Shown here: in pieces, positions 21,743 through 33,100 of the stretch
Position numbering within the stretch: position 1 is the first letter of the stretch
Layout: the number at the start of each line of letters is the position of its first letter
Assembly (NCBI GenBank): GCA_002964805.2
Contig: PUDQ02000017.1
Coordinates: 1-64,000 of the forward strand
Direction: 5' to 3'
Source of the DNA: Trametes villosa
Taxonomy: Eukaryota > Basidiomycota > Agaricomycetes > Polyporales > Polyporaceae
Length of the DNA: 64,000 nt
Notes under the pieces: generated by a model
Told to the model about the DNA's origin: nothing
Seen by the model: the letters and a program-made list of their open reading frames with translations, nothing else
Databases searched by the model: none
Position numbers and translations under genes: made by a program

Positions 21743-22859
21743 CACCGCCCGCGGTGCGGTGGCGCTGGACAACCAATACAGCATCTAGCCGGTACACGGT
21801 TACGCGTTTACGCGGGCCGTCCGGCGTGTAGTAAAGGAAATGCCCTCAGCGCGAGGGGCGAGGGCGAGGCTTGATGGCACGCGCGTACTAGATCTGCAGG
21901 CGTGTCGGCGCGCAATCAGCAGATTGGGGATTGGCTCCGCAGTGGGCACGCGTCACATGGAGATCCTAGCACCCGCGTCGGACGCTGGGCGAGCGTATCT
22001 CGCGTGGCAAGGCCTTCGCGTAGAGGTATTTGATTTGGCTGACCATCGCTTGTTATGCAACTTCAAGCTGAGAGAGGCCTCTGAGCACGTCTGTACCCCC
22101 AGCATTGATATCCGGACCTCTCAGAAGGCAGAGAAAGGGCTGGCAACATGACCACAGTCAAGCGCGCCGAAGTGGTCCCTCGGCGGAAGCATTCCCACAC
22201 GCAAATACGGATTACCCATGACGCCACGGAACGCACCTTCGGCGGGTGTTCCATGAAGCTTGGGCGCATTGCAACGGTCGGTGCTTTCTTCCTTCCGACA
22301 TCTTTGCTGTCCGTTTCAGCGTTTCCGTTCATCGAGGAGATCAACTATACCTAGTAAGCGTCCAGAGCCGCGCCCGTTGAAATCTCCGGAGTTAAAGTCT
22401 CATACAGTATTGCGTATCGTCGTTTCAGCTCGCGCCACAGCATGCCTGCAAAGGAGGAGGCGAGGGGCACAAAGCAGCTCGGCGGTCGACATCTGACGTT
22501 GGGCTCCCGGGAAGCCTGGAAGGAACACGATATGGTTCACCGCTAAGGTAAGTTCATCTCGAAACAGATTGGACGCCCCGTACAAGAGAGGAGTCTGAAG
22601 CCCACCAGGAGAGGGATACTGTGGACCTGAACGGTGGCGGTGTTATCATTTGGACTTGCGGATTTGCAACGCGATTGGGCTGTTTCCGAGGCCCCTGCCT
22701 GGGCGGGGCGTATGTACATCCCTAATGCGCGCTCCCACGCAGAGATGGCACACAGTAGTAAGCGTAAAGGATGAAAGGTATTCCACCTGGCGCCTTTGCG
22801 GTACGAGTAGTACGAGGTAGTAAACTGGAGAAAAGCTTCCGGGTCAGCCACGTCTGGGT

Positions 22860-22926
22860 TTGTTTGCGAATGTTAGGCAAGAGTACCATCAGAATTCCCA
22901 TACACGGCCGATCGTCACTCCCAGCA
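22860..22926. repeat. Distal upstream block shared by both P450 copies (copy 1)
   Basis: Starting tgtttgcgaatgttaggcaa, this block matches 27107..27175 (tgtttgcgcatgttatgcaa) over about 65 bp with scattered mismatches. It stands about 1.2 kb upstream of P450 copy 1, and its partner about 1.1 kb upstream of copy 2. It therefore looks like part of the duplicated unit, though a dispersed repeat inserted twice is possible. Confidence 0.55.
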
Positions 22927-23549
22927 CCGAGATTTCGGCTCCCCTACGATTTGTCCGCCTCCGTCCCGACCGTCATCGTCATGACCGCGCTCTCCACGGA
23001 TCCGTCGGCCTCGGAGTCGAATTTGTCCTCGACCGTGGACGCTCTCTTCTCGGTTGCGCCATCGCCTGGACATTGACATAGTATGTCGATTTCTGTCGTA
23101 GGATCAGCACAGCGCCAACTTGTCGTCGATACTCCTCCGCTGCCGAAGTGCTGCGGGTCCGTTTGTTTGAAATGCCTCGCGGGAAACGCCGGCTATGTGA
23201 ATGTGGCTGCGAGGAACCCGGGGAGACAGGTTTCCCCAACACGAATAAGTACGGAGTTATACGGGTACCTATCACTGAACAATCATATTAATCGCGTCGT
23301 TGCCCTTGCCAACTCCTACTGAAGCATCGGGGAGCGGAAGGCCCGGGGGCATCTAATGGGTGCCAGTGGATGGTTCTCAGCCGCATACAAACATTGAATT
23401 CAAGCACGGACTGTGCGGATACAAAACATTCATATAACTCTGCGTATACGTTGGGAGCCACCCATCCTCGCGCCAAGTCCGAAGCTTCCGTGTGCCATGC
23501 GTGTCTGGTCCACGGGGAGAGTATGTGCCCCCGGTAGCTATACCGGGGT

Positions 23550-26012
23550 TCAGAGGAGCAACGACACCTTGAGGGGAAGCTCTGGCTTCCTGTTTCCCTT
23601 GCGGGTAGTCGGGTAGGCAACACCGGCCGCGTTCCAGTAGATGGGCCTGCCGGTCGGCTCGAACTTGAAGGCCGGCAAGAGCGTGGCGAGGACGACCTCT
23701 GCGGATAACAAGATGCGTAAGGGAATCGTTCACGACACCGCGCACAGAGGAGGATACATACTCATCTCGAGCTGAGAGAACTTGAAGCCGCTGCGAGAAC
23801 AAGGTCAACGAACAGAGCTCGATGGAAAGCAGGTCTGGACGTACATGCACGCCCTGGACCCTCCAATGAACGTCATCCTAGACCCCCGAATAAGTGTCAG
23901 TGTCTTGCAAGCCACACAAAACGCCCAGCAGCGGCACACTCACAGGTGCGAATACACCCCCGGGATGTGCGCATCCTCAAGCGCGCGGGGAAGCGACTTG
24001 AGCCATCGCTCAGGCTTCCACTCGTCCGCGTCCTCGCCCCAGAGCTCCTTGTTGCAGTTGCTCGCAATCACATCCGTGAAGACGCGCATGCCCCTCTTGA
24101 CCGGGATGGAGTGGATCAACTGTCCGTCCCTGCCCGTGATCGGCGCAGATAGCGGGAGCGTCGCGTCCTTCAGCGCTCTGTACAGCCGGGTCGCGAGGTT
24201 AGCAGTCTGCGGCCGAAGCCATCCGAAAATTCAAGCTCAACAGAGGGACGCACTCGCGCATCAGGATGGTGATCGGGGGGTACCTGGGGGATGGTCAGCG
24301 AACGTACGCAGTTTCATACACCGTGCGGATGCTGACCGGCGCAGGGACTCGCGGCAGACGGCATCGAGGTAGGGAAGCCCCATGACCTCGTCGTAGTCCA
24401 GGTCCCTGAGCTTCCCGGTGCCGTCGTCGCGGGCCTCGACGATCTCCTCGCGGAGCTTCTGCTGGACGTCCGGGTGCTCGGCTAGGAGGCTCAGTATGCG
24501 CGCAAGCGCGTTCGAAGTGGTGTCCATGGCGGCAAGGACGAGGGTCCTACGGTGTGCAAGTACGTTAGGGCATGTGATCTCGATTTCAAGGCAGGCTGGG
24601 GGAATACGACTCACGAAACCTGGCCGATAACCTCGTCGTCCGGGAGGCGGTCCTCCTCGGAAGCCATCATGTTCTCGCGCACTAACAAGAGGAAGAGACA
24701 ATGAGCCTCCGCAAACACCATCACGGAGGAACGCGACACCCACAGAGGACGCTCATGATATCCTTGCCCTCGCCGACCGCCTGCGCCAGCCCCTCGTCGC
24801 CGTTCGCGAGCGCCGCCTTCTTCTCGCCGTAGATCTCGAGCGACGACTTGTGCAGGCCGTCCGAGATCTGGATCATGCGCTGTATGGGCGCCCACGAGAC
24901 ACGCTCGATTGCCTTGCGACGGAGCCACGCGGGACCGATCTTGAGGAGCGTCGGGAGGACGAGGCGGACGAGCTCGAGCTGCGCCATGACGGGGCTGTAC
25001 CGCGGGGGGACACGTTCGCGTCAAGTTCTGTAAGCCGAGGGAGAGGGCGAAGTGCGTACAAGTAGGCCTTGATGGAGTCGCCGAACTCGTCCGCGGCGTC
25101 CCGCGTGAGCGGGTCGAACGAGTGTCCGAGGCCACCCTGGCCAATAAGCTCGAGCGCGGTGCGGCCCATCCAGCCGAGCACGTCGATCTCCTGGGTGCCA
25201 GATTTCACGCGCGTCGTGAGGGCCACTTGGAGCTGCGACATGGAAGAATCGTTAGCTATGCACCCAAGAGGCAGGTGAATGGTACGGCTCACCCGAGCAA
25301 TGGTCTCGTTGAAGATCGGCGTCATCTCGCGGAGGTGCTTGGCGGAGAAGACGGGGTTCAGGATCTTGCGCTGCCGGCGATGCTGCTGGTCTACAAAATC
25401 CCCCGTATTGAGTGCAGGCCGAAGACATGCAAAAGGCCGGACTCGCCCACGGTGGAGAGCAGACCGGGGCCCAATGCCGTATGGAAGGACCTGCGTAGAG
25501 GATAAGACAATGATCACTCTTACGAGCACATTGAGTGGGAGACGCACGCCAAGATGACATCGAACTCCTCCCATACGTCCTGATCCTTAAGGTAGATGCT
25601 GTGCAGCGCCCTCGGATCGTACGTATACAGCCAGGAGGCCTGCGAGGCAGTCCGAATCAGCACAGCGACCCTAGCCACAGAGGGTGTGTAAGACTAGTTA
25701 CGTTGAACAACCCGTGGAACTTGAAGAGGCGGCCGTACGTCCGGACCATCTCGTGCTGGAAGGTCCAGCGGTCCTTATTGTAGCTCACCATGTTCCCTGT
25801 CGGCGGGTGTCAGCATCGTGAAGCCGGTGGGTAGGAGAGAGGAGATGACGCTTACCGGTGAGATACGAGTCCGAGCGCGGGCCCGGGATGTTGTCGATAA
25901 CGGGGGACTTCGCGAACAGGGCACGTACGACGCGCCATACTCCGTAGAGTGCGACCACGCCGGCGAGAACTTGCACGCTGATGAGAGCTTCGAATTGTTG
26001 CAGAGGAGACAT
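23550..26012 (-). CDS. Cytochrome P450 monooxygenase, tandem copy 2
   Basis: This is a close paralogue of the preceding P450, with the same intron positions wherever compared. The N-terminal anchor is MSPLQQFEALISVQVLAGVV, then DNIPGPRSD; after an intron come the early block, RRQRKILNPVFSAKHLREMT, I-helix LVLAAMDTTSNALARILSLL, K-helix CRESLRR, EWKPERWL and haem loop FIGGSRACIGF. It ends KPELPLKVSLLL and stop. The spacing of start codons (21678 and 26012) and stops (19207 and 23550) is about 4.34 kb in both cases, so the whole gene plus upstream DNA was duplicated in tandem. The catalytic motifs are intact. The substrate is unknown, and differences at the N-terminus and K-helix (ETLR, ESLR) may mark divergence. 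Confidence 0.9.
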
Positions 26013-26104
26013 GTTTGTAAGGGATGGGTTGCTTGGTGCTTGGCGAAATTGGGCTGTTGCGTCGAGTAGCAGTAGTCGGATGAGGGCTGCCAGTCGGTGG
26101 AGGG

Positions 26105-26120
26105 CCGGTGACTTAAGTAC
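26105..26120 (-). promoter_or_regulatory. Conserved proximal promoter element of P450 copy 2
   Basis: ccggtgacttaagtac differs at one base from the element at 21727..21742 and lies about 95 bp upstream of the ATG. Confidence 0.45.
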
Positions 26121-27106
26121 TGAGATACATCCGCGGCGCTTGACATGCCAGCAGAGTGCCCGTAATCCGGCGACCATTGTTAACGAGTACCGTGCAGCGT
26201 GTATAGCCAATTCGCGTCGTGCGCTAAGTGCTGGAGAACCCCGGGTCCGAGGCCCACGGATTATATGCATGTAATGCCAGAAGAATGCCGGTTGGTGGGC
26301 GAATGGGGGGTATCCCAGAATTGAAGCTATGTACAATCCGAGAACAACGTTAGCTATGGTCGGTATGTAAACTTCAAAGATAGCACGAATCTCACATTGC
26401 ATATCGGCGTGTTGCACCCATAAATAGAATGTCATGCGGGAGATGGCGCGGCAAGCTATATGCCCTCCTGTGCGTATCCCAGCCCTTGTTAATAGGCTCT
26501 ACGGTGGAGGGATATCGCCTCTCGAAAGCAAGGGGCGTCCATGCTGAGACATGGCAATCTAGCCATGCGACGAGTTACGACAACGTCCCCTTCAACCGAG
26601 CACCGTCATCCAGATGTGTGTACACGAGCGCTTTACCGTCGGCCCATCCTTCCCACCGAAGTTCAACACACTCGCATGCGTGGCTAGGACATAGTGTCAG
26701 TCAATCGCTGTAGGTCAGCGACCGGCATTCAAACGACGCCAGAAGCCGCCGAAGTGCATATTTCATAGCTGTAGCGGTTGCAAACCACATCCGCGTGTCC
26801 GCGGAGTCCGCGCTCGCTTTTCCGGCGCTGCACATGCCGAAGAAGCCCGTACTTTTGTACAAGGTAATTCAAGCCTGGGGGAAGATGGCAGAATCAGCAA
26901 ACTTCGCACTGGCCTCAGGCTTGGCAGTCGATTTATTTCAAGTGCGCACAACGCAGGAGCCTGGCTGACAGATTTCAAACATACCAAGGAACTCAATCCT
27001 ATTTGTCGTAGCTTTTCCAGTCACTTCATTGGAAAGCCGGTGACTGGGTGGGTGGTTCGTGGGATGAGTCCGGGCGCTAATCTGACCATTCGCGCGAAGC
27101 GCAAAG

Positions 27107-27175
27107 GTGTTTGCGCATGTTATGCAAGGGCGCCATCAAAATTCCCTTACGCGGCCGACCGTCACCCAGCATCAC
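27107..27175. repeat. Distal upstream block shared by both P450 copies (copy 2)
   Basis: This is the partner of 22860..22926. The similarity covers GCAAG, CCATCA, AATTCCC and CGGCCGA words in the same order and spacing. Confidence 0.55.
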
Positions 27176-27199
27176 CTCCACCCGAGTCTCCCGTTGTCT

Positions 27200-27228
27200 C
27201 ATCAGGGAAATCCCCCCTGGCTCATGAG
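27200..27228 (+). repeat. Inverted repeat arm, left
   Basis: The sequence catcagggaaatcccccc followed by tggctcatgagc recurs inverted at 28785..28814 (18 nt exact on the inner part, then partial). The arms enclose about 1.6 kb of low-complexity DNA, which could be a decayed DNA transposon. No transposase is seen. Confidence 0.4.
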
Positions 27229-28784
27229 CGAAAATATGCGCTCATGTTCGCGAATTCTACCGATTTTCCGGTTTTCGCTCATTACTTAAGTCCCCTGCTA
27301 ATTCGCCGCTTATAGCGTTGTATAGTGAACGATTAGTGAGATTTAATCGACGGATTTGATGATGCATCTGCTGTCGGTGACTTCATATCAATGCTAGTAG
27401 GCAAACTATAGATCATATTGAAGTACTACGGTAGGGTTACAGGAGTAGAAGTACATCGTAACAGTGGCAAGGTACGGGCGTGAAGCTGACTCGACGGCGC
27501 ACACCACCAGAACAAGCCGAAGGAGTCCGGCACCGGCATGAATGCGCCAAAACGAGTCGTGAGGGTACAGGGAACGAGGAGAACCGACAGCCAAAGAGTG
27601 CAGCCAGAGAGCAGAGCGTGCAGCCAGAGAGCGAGGTCAAACCGTAGCAAGAAGCACCAGTAGTAAGAATGCGCGAATGGGGAGCCCCAGATGTCGTGAT
27701 CGAAGATACCGTGGCCCTGTAAGTGCCGAGAGCCTGAACTCGAGAGCGCAGCGAGAAACTGTTCAGAAGAGCGTTGAGAGGATGAGCATGTGAGCGAAAG
27801 ATGGCGAATAGAGGAGTGCAGCAGAAGAACGGGAGATGGAGGGCGCCGGTAGCGAAGGCTAGAGGAGGCGCCGCAGAGCATGTTCGAAGGATCCGCACAA
27901 GTGACAGAAGACTGAGCACATGGGCGAGGGTGGGATGGTCAGGGATTAGAACACTCACATAGAAACGATGCGCATAGGAGCACGAAACGAGCGCGAAAGG
28001 CGAGAGAACTAAAGGAGATCCACGCCGGCTAGCAATCAGGCACATAACATCAAGTCAGAAAGAGCTTGCTGCGCACCTGTAGATTCGGCGGTGACGGCCG
28101 CAACCTGGTTACTTGTTCCATCTAGAGCCTCCGAGCCTCAGGTGTCCAGTGAGATCTTCAGAGCCTTGAGCATCAACCGAGTTGTGGCAGTGGCAGGCAG
28201 CCGAGGGAGCGGGTTCCCAATGCGCGTATCCATGTAGATAGTCGGACGCATGCTAGGCAAAGCCTGAGACAGCGTACCAGCGGCGACAAGTCAGAGTACT
28301 GGGTCGGCTCTGGTGTAGCGCAAGTCTCGATAGCTTAGGATAGCCATAGAGCAACTAGAATAGTAAGTAGTGGACCCAGACATCCAGATAGCACCTTGCA
28401 AGCACGGGGACGAGGGAGAGTCCAGGATCCGAGTGGAAGAGGACAAGAGCGAAGGCTCGGAGTGAGCTGACGTGGCTACTGGTGCGGTAAGCGCCCGGTG
28501 GCTCCCTTTGCTGGGCATCGCCGACTTGCGCCACGGGCATAAGCGCTCGTGCCTTCAGTGCCAAAGCCCTGTGAAGCCGCGCCTGTGCACACCGTTACGA
28601 AGTCAGACCGACAAGGGGTAAACATAAATGCATACAGTCTAAGTGTTCTACGACTACTGTAGCACTTCTGTGCATCGTTATGTACAGCCCGGGTGTGGGT
28701 AGTGGCGTTTAGCTGAAATTACCTGCAGATTTGCTAGTTTAGATGGGCGCCCGGCGGCTTATCAGCGGTTAGCGCTCATTGGGT

Positions 28785-28814
28785 GCTCATTCGCCGGGGG
28801 GGATTTCCCTGATG
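28785..28814 (-). repeat. Inverted repeat arm, right
   Basis: Read on the - strand, catcagggaaat is followed by seven C and ggcgaatgagc, matching the left arm at 27200..27228. Confidence 0.4.
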
Positions 28815-29077
28815 TCTTGCTGTCTCCCGCCATTTGTCCACCATAGCTCCGCCTCCGTTCACATCGGATTGCGGCAGAATTCAACTTGTATGCCGAGTCC
28901 TCTGATTCATAGATGTGGGACCGCCTTACCAGAAAGGTAGCCTATCTACACCGTGCCAGTGTTCTCCCCATGCGGGAATATCGGCGAGGTATTGGTCGAG
29001 TTCAGCGCCACAAACCCATTAGCAGGGGTATCCCCGGGCTCATCGCCAATGGACTCCGGCTACTTTACGATGCCTGT

Positions 29078-29314
29078 TGGACTAGCCCGATACGTCGCTA
29101 AGCCAGACAGTCCTAGATAGCACAGAATGATGTAGAAAGCACCAGGAGACGAATACGATCAGAGGGGATGTCGTGGTAGCTGCTGCTGTCTCCGTACAAT
29201 CTCTGCGTGCTACTCTGTCCTCGGGCGCTCTCGCTCTGCTGACTCAGCGACTGACGCCTGACCCGACCTTCTCCTCCTCGTCCCTTCCCTCCTCGCCTAT
29301 CTCTCCCTACTCCA
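29078..29314 (-). repeat. 3' LTR of the Gypsy element
   Basis: 237 bp, TGGACTAG...CTACTCCA on the + strand. No ATG occurs on the element's sense strand. The stop codon of ORF3 (29307) lies just inside it. Confidence 0.93.
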
Positions 29315-29960
29315 TGTTCCCCTCCCCAACAAGCGACGTCCCCGTCGCCTGATGTCCTCCGAATCCAAATGGCCCGATGTCGACGTCGTTGCCCTCCACG
29401 GTCGTTACGGTGATTGTCGTCTCGCACGGGATGCGGCGCAACAGAGCTGCGATCTCCTCGGGGTCGGGGCGGATGGTGGTGAAATAGCGGCGGAGGACGC
29501 CCAGCGAAGGCCGGAGTCTGATGGGACGGGCGCGCGTAGGACGGGGAGCGTTGATGGGGATGGTATCCTCAGCCCACGGTCGGCTGCGGATGAAGGCGAG
29601 CACGGGCCATCTTCCCAGCCGGGCTTGATCGCGCGCGACGTGAAGAAGGACGTAATCGGGGAGGACCTCGCCGTTCGCGTTCAGCCTGCGGTGCGCGACG
29701 AACTCGACCGCCCGGTTCGACAGTACACGGATGCTGGTGATCTTGACGTGCACTTCGACGATCCACCCTCCGTGCTGCTTGTGGTACTGGAGGTCGAGGT
29801 TGTCGCCGACGCCGATCGTCCCGTTGATGTTCTCGAGGGGCTCGAAGATGTCGAGGCCGTTCGGATGCATCGCGCAGCTCGAGTACTTGACGCGGAGGCG
29901 CTGGATGCAGCCCGAAGGCCTGAAGATGCGGTCGTTGATGCTGGAAATGAGTGTGTTCAT
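29307..29960 (-). CDS. ORF3 of the Gypsy element, unknown function
   Basis: A 217-residue frame from the ATG at 29960 (open to 30014) lies between pol and the 3' LTR, where retroviruses and some Gypsy elements carry env. It has no signal peptide or membrane span, so it is not an obvious envelope. The sequence looks like a real protein (SGCIQRLRVKYSSC, LENINGTIGVGDNLDLQY, VPIN- and RIPCETTITV-type strands). It ends ...VGEGNME: its last codons run through the polypurine tract and the stop falls in the LTR. I do not recognise a family. A subgenomic or spliced message would be needed for expression. Its intact state in a young element favours function. Confidence 0.6.
   Translation of the reverse strand: MNTLISSINDRIFRPSGCIQRLRVKYSSCAMHPNGLDIFEPLENINGTIGVGDNLDLQYHKQHGGWIVEVHVKITSIRVLSNRAVEFVAHRRLNANGEVLPDYVLLHVARDQARLGRWPVLAFIRSRPWAEDTIPINAPRPTRARPIRLRPSLGVLRRYFTTIRPDPEEIAALLRRIPCETTITVTTVEGNDVDIGPFGFGGHQATGTSLVGEGNME
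29315..29330 (-). other. Polypurine tract of the Gypsy element
   Basis: On the - strand GTTGGGGAGGGGAACA directly precedes the 3' LTR, as expected for plus-strand priming. The same bases encode the last residues of ORF3. Confidence 0.75.
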
Positions 29961-30119
29961 GAGCGTGGTGGGTATAGAAAGGAGAGTGGGCGTTGTAGAG
30001 AAGCGGAATGACAATGTTTATGTACTTCTGGTGCTGGCGTGGCCGCGCCGGCCCAGATACGCGAAGTGATGGAATAGAATAGAAGGGGAGACTTAGCGTG
30101 TTGGTTGACAGAGGCGAGC

Positions 30120-33100
30120 CTACGCAGCCGGGCCTGCTGACGCTGTCTCTGGCGTACGCGAGCGGTTTTGCTCATCCGTCTGACGTATGCGCGCGTCTTC
30201 GGACTCGGCTAGTTTTGTCCCTGGCCTGGGTGTAAACGTCCGTAGTCGCCGTGCGCTGAATCGGCCTGCAATCGGGGTACCGTCCAATGTAGTCAGCTCG
30301 TAGGAATGGAAGATTCGATGAGCGACTCGATATGGAGGAGACCACTTGGGCAGGAGTTTGCGCTCGGTCTTGAACGTGTAGTCGAGGTCGCTCCGGTATA
30401 CCTGCACCAGCGCGCCGTCCTCGAACACACCCACCCCCCCAGGCGAAGCGAGAACACGGCGGTCGAACACCCTCTTGCGCTTGATTGCATGTTGTATAGT
30501 CTCGTCGAACCCGTCGAGCTGCTGCTGTGCGACGTACGCGACGTGCTTTTGCGCGTCCTGCACGCTGACCGGTTCGACTGCAATCGTGACCGGTGTGTTC
30601 GGCGTATTGACGATTTTGCCCAGTAGCAACTCCTTTGGCAAAAACTTCAGTGCGGGTAATATTCGGTAATTGAGGCACTTCACCGCGTCGTCAAGATGGT
30701 CAGGCCATCGCGCTGGTAGCGCATCCCAGTCTGCCTGCGTCACCGGCGCGTTCCAGTCGGTGTCTTCCCCAAGCTCTGGCGCGCACAACCGCTTGAGGAC
30801 GTGCAGCAGAAGCTTGTTGGTACCTTCTACCAGACCGTTCACCCAGGGCGAGTAAGGAGCGGTGACCTGGGTCTTGACTCCCCACTGTGTGCAGAACTCG
30901 CGCACGTCGTTGTTGTCGAAGTGGCTGCCGCCGTCGGTCATCAGTGTCTCAAACGGTGTGAAGTTGTGGAAGATCTGTCTTAGCGCGTCGTTTGTCGTCT
31001 TCGCCGATCCCGCGGACTTGTACTTGAACACCCAAACATGCTGCGAGAAGGCGTCCAGGTAGACTCCGAGGTAGCGATAGCCCCCTTTGCCTTTAGACAG
31101 CGAAAGGTAGTCGCCGACGAGGAGTTCGAATGGGTGTCGCCGAGTGATGGGATCAAGCAGAGCGTGCAGTCGGGAAGGGCCGAAGTTCTTGCACCGTGCG
31201 CAGTGCTGAATGCCGGTCATGATGGACGCATCGAGCTTCGGGCTCCAGTAGCGGTCCAGCAGAGCGACCTTGATGAGGTCTCGGCCCCAATGGCCGTTTC
31301 GTGCATGTTCCTCTCGTGCCTTCTCGGTCGCCTCTGCTCTCGTGATGCACTCGACGCGCGGTCGTGCTCGCGCGTGTGCCCCGCCGCGCGTGCGCCACAA
31401 CTTGCCATCGTCGATACTGTACTGCTCTGCGCGGTGTTTCGCACGCTTTGCAGCTCGTGGGTCGGCGACCGCGTCCGTGTTCATGATTGCGTGTATGACT
31501 TCGACGAACATGGGCTCGTCCTTGAACCTATCCAACAGCCTGTCAACCTGTTCCTCCTCGGTAGGTTCGGACGTCACCTGAAAGAGGTCGTTGACCAATC
31601 CCGTGTTGGCTTCCCAGTCCTCGCACACCGTCCACTCGCTACCGTCACCGTCGCGCCGTTCTGCGCCTTCTCCTACCCTGCTAAGTCCGTCGGCGACCCC
31701 ATTGTGCTTCCCTGGAATATGCGTGACGTCAATGATATTATGCGCTAGAATACCATCGCGCCACCGTGCGTGTGTGCTGTTCAGCTTGTCATTGGTTATG
31801 ACGTCTTTCAGCGCCGTGCAGTCGGTCTCCAGATGAACGGGAAAGCCCCAGATAATGTCTGAGAATTTATCTAGACCAAACTTGAGTGCAGCGAATTCGG
31901 ATATGAAAGCCTTGTACTTCTCTTCGGATTTCGATGTGCGTTTCGATGCGAATGCGATTGGGTGCCTCCTCTGAACTCGCTTGCCGCTTGGGAGCACATC
32001 CGTGAACGTCTGCGACAAGACCGCCCCAAAGCCGTCCTTCGATCCGTCCGTAGTCACGATGAACGGGGAGCCGTCCCACCGTGGTCGCCGCAGGATTGGC
32101 TCGGAGGTCAGCAGCGCTTTCAACTGCATGAACGTCGCGTCGTGTACCGATGTCCACTTATCGCCGAACTTGTAATTGGACATCGCCCGTCGATACAGAC
32201 CTTTCTTCGTGCCGCTGGGGATGTGTACGTCGCGTAGAAGGTCGCGTAACGGGGCTTCGACCCTCGCATAGTCCTTGATCAGGTCGCGAAAATGGCTGGT
32301 TAGCCCTAGAAATGACCCCAAATTGAGCGCATCTTCAGGTTTTTGCCAGTCTACCACTGCAGTCAACTTAGCTGTATCTGGTGCCACCCCGTTCGGCCCT
32401 ACGGACGCCCCTGCGAATACGGCGTTGGTCATGAACCACTTGCATTTGGACGGCGATAGCGATAAGCCACAGCTTCGAATCCTGTTCAGGATGCGCTTCA
32501 GCTTGTTGATGAGTGTTTCGAAGTCGTCTCCGGCCGTCGCTCCATCGTCTACGAAGAGCTCCATCGTGCCGTCGCCCAGCAAGTCGTGCAGGTGTATCGC
32601 CGTCATGTAGGCGAATGTTGCCGGGGCTCCCGTTAAACCGAAAGGCATCTTGACACACCAGAAGTAGCCTCGTCCTTCGATGTAGAAGCAGGTGTATGGC
32701 CTAGATTCTTCTGCTAGGGTGACAGCGTAGAATCCGGATGCGAAATCAAAGGTGCAGACCCACCGGTGCCCGCTGACGCTCTGCTGCTTCTGCCGAATGT
32801 CGCCTTGCGGCATGGGTGCGATCTCCGTGACACGGTTGATCTCGCCGAAATTCTGACAGATGCGCCATTTCCGCTGCACCGTCGGCGGCGCAGGCGGGTC
32901 TTCTGTGGCCGGTCGGTCGGGGATATCGAACACCTTAGGTAGCCCTCGCTTCGTACACTCTTCATTGACTCGCATTTGCAGCTCGTCAAGCGTGAGCCCT
33001 TCGCCCTCGTGCGCCTTGTGTGCTAGCGTGATCGGCGCAACGCATTTCACCTCGCTCGGCGAGCATTGCGCGATGGCTCCAGCAGCTAGCAGTTCGTCGA

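Larger units (their letters stand above)
21679..23549. other. Spacer between tandem P450 genes
   Basis: This 1.87 kb holds the upstream region of P450 copy 1 and the 3' flank of copy 2. Apart from the two elements shared with the copy 2 upstream region I see no gene. Short open frames do not resemble proteins. Confidence 0.5.
26013..29077. other. Gene-poor region between P450 copy 2 and the retrotransposon
   Basis: About 3.1 kb without a convincing gene. It holds the duplicated upstream elements of P450 copy 2, a purine-rich low-complexity stretch (27580-28030, repeated gcagccagagag words) whose complement gives long open frames of biased composition, and two inverted copies of an 18-nt sequence at 27200 and 28814. 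This is probably repeat-derived DNA. Confidence 0.5.

Noticed and set aside
27437..28045. Cys/Ser/Leu-rich 202-codon frame on the - strand
   Set aside because: It is the complement of a purine-rich low-complexity stretch with short repeats, not protein-like.
29307..29960. ORF3 as an envelope gene or a CyanoVirin-N-like lectin
   Set aside because: No signal peptide or membrane span; the INGTIG stretch only loosely recalls CVNH sequences and the cysteine pattern does not fit.
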